Shown: positions 47,361 through 49,630 of the stretch, one piece after another
Position numbering within the stretch: the first letter of the stretch is position 1
Layout: each line of letters begins with the position of its first letter
DNA from: Halioglobus sp.
GTDB lineage: Bacteria; Pseudomonadota; Gammaproteobacteria; Pseudomonadales; Halieaceae
Assembly: GCA_020443425.1 (NCBI GenBank)
Contig: JAGRIE010000021.1
Span: 10,264-59,893 of the forward strand
Direction of reading: 5' to 3'
DNA: 49,630 nucleotides
Program-made: the position numbers and the translations under genes
Notes under the pieces: generated by a model
Database searches by the model: none
Told to the model about the DNA's origin: nothing
The model's input: the letters and a program-made list of their open reading frames with translations, nothing else

Positions 47361-48311
47361 ATGCAGAAGGCGGTCACCCATTGGCGCAGGGTTTGTGTAG
47401 TTTGCGGCTTCCTGTTCCTCGCAGCGTGCAGCAGTACGACATTTGTCTACAACAGGCTGGACTTCCTGTTGCCGTGGTATGTCGATGACTATGTCGATCT
47501 CAACCAGCCACAGAAACAATACCTGGACGAATTGCTCCAACCTTTTCTCGCCTGGCACCGCTATCGCGAATTACCGGACTACCTGAGTATCCTCCAGGGG
47601 GTTGAGAGCAATCTCGACCACCCGCAGACGCCGGCGATGATCGCCGCTGTGTTCAGCCAGTTCGAGCAGGCCTGGCTGCGCCTTGAAAGCGAGTCACTGG
47701 ATTGGCTGCTGGAACTCGGAGCGCAGTTGTCGGAAGAACAGATCACGCTGCTGATGGAGGAGCTTTGGGAGCGGCAGGAGGAGTACGAAGAGGAGTATCT
47801 GGAGCGCACTGATGCAGAGTTCTATGAGGACAGCTATGAGGACGCCGTGGACAATGCGCGGGAATATCTCGGCCCGCTGTCCGATGCGCAGCGGGAAGTG
47901 CTGCGCCTGTTCAGTCGCAGCCTGCAGCGGTCGGATCAGGCGTGGTTGCAGGCGCGTGCGCGGTGGCTGACGCAGTTGGCGGTGCTGCTGGAGCGCAAGC
48001 CGGGTTGGCAGGAGCGCGTGCGCAAGGCGGTCGCGATGCAGAGGGAAAATCCGGCGCCCGAATATGAGCGCATTTACAATCACAATCTGGCGGCGATCTA
48101 CAACGTCATCGCCGATATCCTGAACGGGCGCAGCGAACAGCAGGACAAGCATCTGCGCGACCGTTTACAAGAACTGCAGCAGGACCTGCAGAGCCTGATC
48201 GCACAGGGAGCCGAATCCGGGCCCGAAGGGGCGCAACACACCGAATCCGGTCCCGACGGCGCACAACACACCGGCGCGGGGGGCGTCAGCACCCCCGTCC
48301 AGGCAGACTAA
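47361..48311 (+). CDS. DUF6279 family lipoprotein
   Basis: The product (316 aa) has a lipoprotein signal peptide with lipobox LAAC (Cys at about residue 22), the family opening [21 protein letters not shown], and a mostly helical, acidic body rich in W, E and L. The function is unknown. The C-terminus has a two-fold ESGPxGAQHT repeat. Being 6 bp after the diguanylate cyclase gene it is probably co-transcribed. Its stop overlaps the ilvD stop by four bases. Confidence 0.85.
   Translation: MQKAVTHWRRVCVVCGFLFLAACSSTTFVYNRLDFLLPWYVDDYVDLNQPQKQYLDELLQPFLAWHRYRELPDYLSILQGVESNLDHPQTPAMIAAVFSQFEQAWLRLESESLDWLLELGAQLSEEQITLLMEELWERQEEYEEEYLERTDAEFYEDSYEDAVDNAREYLGPLSDAQREVLRLFSRSLQRSDQAWLQARARWLTQLAVLLERKPGWQERVRKAVAMQRENPAPEYERIYNHNLAAIYNVIADILNGRSEQQDKHLRDRLQELQQDLQSLIAQGAESGPEGAQHTESGPDGAQHTGAGGVSTPVQAD
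48211..48270 (+). repeat. Two-copy 30-bp tandem repeat inside the DUF6279 gene
   Basis: Units 48211-48240 and 48241-48270 agree at 26 of 30 positions and encode [10 protein letters not shown] and [10 protein letters not shown] in frame. The repeat lies in the low-complexity C-terminal tail, so copy number may vary between strains without breaking the frame. Confidence 0.85.
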
Positions 48312-49630
48312 TCCAGCAGCGACAGATCCCGCACTGCGCCCTTGTCGGCGCTGGTCACCATCTTGGCGTAGACTTTCAGTGCCGGGGTGACCTTGCGCGG
48401 ACGCACCTCTGTGGGTCGCCACGCCTTGTCTCCCCTCGCCTCCATCGCCGCACGCCGCTGCGCCAGCTCCTCGTCGGACAGCGCGACATTGATGGTGCGG
48501 TTGGGGATGTCTATCTCTATGATATCGCCGTTCTCCACCAACCCGATGGCGCCACCGGAGGCTGCCTCTGGCGAGGCGTGCCCGATCGAGAGGCCCGAGG
48601 TGCCCCCGGAGAAGCGCCCGTCTGTCAGCAGCGCGCAGTCTTTGCCCAGCCCCTTGGATTTGATATAGCTGGTCGGGTAGAGCATCTCCTGCATACCCGG
48701 CCCGCCGCGCGGACCCTCATAGCGAACGATGACGACGTCACCGGCTTTCACGCGGTCATTCAAAATGTCGTCTACCGCTGTGTCCTGGCTTTCGCAGACA
48801 TGGGCGGGTCCCGAGAATGTCAGGATCGACTCGTCCACGCCTGCGGTTTTGACCACGCAACCATCCAGCGCGATATTGCCGGTGAGAATCGCCAGGCCAC
48901 CCTCAAGTGAAAACGCATTTTCCAGCGAGCGGATACAGCCGCCCTCCCGGTCGGTGTCGAGGCTGGGCCAGCGGGTGCTCTGGCTGAAGGCCGTCTGCGT
49001 GGGGATGCCAGCCGGCCCGGCGCTGTAGAATTTGTGCACCGCTTCGTCCGTGGTGCGCATGATGTCCCACGCGTCCAAAGCGTCGGCCAATGTGCTGCTG
49101 TGCACGGTGCTGCACTCGGTGTGCAGCAGCCCGGCGCGATCCAGTTCGCCGAGAATACCCATGATGCCGCCGGCGCGGTGTACGTCCTCCATATGGTATT
49201 TGGGAGTGCTCGGGGCGACCTTGCACAATTGCGGCACCTTGCGCGACAACCGGTCGATATCCGCCAGAGTGAAATCCAGTTCCGCCTCCTGTGCCGCCGC
49301 GAGCAGGTGCAGGATGGTATTGGTCGATCCGCCCATGGCGATATCGAGGCTCATTGCATTCTCAAACGCCTTGAAATTACCGATATTCCGCGGCAATACC
49401 GAGTCGTCGCCCTGCTCGTAGTAGCGCCGGCACAGGTCCACGATCACGCGGCCAGCGCGCAGGAAGAGCTGTTCGCGGTCCGAGTGCGTGGCCAGCGTGG
49501 AGCCGTTGCCGGGCAGTGAGAGACCCAGCGCCTCGGTCAGGCAGTTCATGGAGTTGGCAGTGAACATGCCGGAGCAGGAGCCACAGGTGGGACAGGCCGA
49601 GCGCTCGTACTCGGCCACTTTCTCATCGGA
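48308..49630 (-). CDS. ilvD: Dihydroxy-acid dehydratase, C-terminal part (5' end outside window)
   Basis: The frame runs off the window at 49630; about 440 C-terminal residues are present of a protein usually near 610. It dehydrates 2,3-dihydroxy acids in valine, isoleucine and leucine synthesis. Visible are the Fe-S cysteine motif [49 protein letters not shown] and [20 protein letters not shown]. The long C-terminal extension fits the E. coli-type [4Fe-4S] enzyme. With leuA in the same window it adds to branched-chain amino acid synthesis. Confidence 0.97.
   Translation of the reverse strand, partial: SDEKVAEYERSACPTCGSCSGMFTANSMNCLTEALGLSLPGNGSTLATHSDREQLFLRAGRVIVDLCRRYYEQGDDSVLPRNIGNFKAFENAMSLDIAMGGSTNTILHLLAAAQEAELDFTLADIDRLSRKVPQLCKVAPSTPKYHMEDVHRAGGIMGILGELDRAGLLHTECSTVHSSTLADALDAWDIMRTTDEAVHKFYSAGPAGIPTQTAFSQSTRWPSLDTDREGGCIRSLENAFSLEGGLAILTGNIALDGCVVKTAGVDESILTFSGPAHVCESQDTAVDDILNDRVKAGDVVIVRYEGPRGGPGMQEMLYPTSYIKSKGLGKDCALLTDGRFSGGTSGLSIGHASPEAASGGAIGLVENGDIIEIDIPNRTINVALSDEELAQRRAAMEARGDKAWRPTEVRPRKVTPALKVYAKMVTSADKGAVRDLSLLD

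Overview
The window is an ordinary-looking, GC-rich chromosomal stretch of a gammaproteobacterium. It starts inside gyrB and ends inside ilvD, so it lies near the replication origin. The gene order (gyrB, glySQ, trkAH, rsmB-fmt-def, lysM-dprA, tsaC, hemF, aroE, cox operon, polA-engB, cytochromes c5 and c4, dsbA) resembles the origin region of Pseudomonas and its marine relatives. An aerobic marine gammaproteobacterium (for example Halieaceae or Cellvibrionaceae) is my inference, not something the sequence proves. No transposase, phage gene, CRISPR array, tRNA or rRNA was seen.

Layout. Positions 1-14098 hold the 3' part of gyrB, a membrane acyltransferase and rmuC, glycyl-tRNA synthetase (glyQ, glyS), a DjlA-like co-chaperone, the Trk potassium system, and the initiation/ribosome set rsmB-fmt-def. 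Positions 14421-20344 are mostly plus-strand housekeeping genes: a LysM protein, a short dprA, purE, tsaC, hemF and aroE, followed by a minus-strand gamma-carbonic-anhydrase-like protein and a YheV-like zinc-ribbon protein. Positions 20872-28507 form an aa3/caa3-type cytochrome c oxidase cluster with its assembly factors (Cox11, Surf1, heme O synthase, Sco), plus one small gene on the opposite strand. The heme A synthase gene often found in such clusters is not there.

Positions 28604-34105 hold polA, a structured intergenic region, engB, cytochromes c5 and c4, and dsbA. The polA-engB gap carries a strong candidate for a small RNA: a sigma-E-like promoter, four stem-loops and an intrinsic terminator, in the place where Spot 42 (enterics) and ErsA (Pseudomonas) lie.

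Positions 34128-41255 are the most accessory-looking part. A Bcr-type MFS exporter and a cysteine synthase are divergent from an ArsR-type regulator, an RND pump and its adaptor. The regulator has the two cysteines, with the spacing, of the persulfide-sensing BigR/SqrR group, and a palindrome overlaps its own promoter. I propose this as a sulfur-stress export module; that is a hypothesis. Positions 41313-49630 hold a methyltransferase, an NTF2-like secreted protein, a short-chain dehydrogenase, an Lrp-type regulator divergent from leuA, a membrane diguanylate cyclase, a DUF6279 lipoprotein and the 3' part of ilvD.
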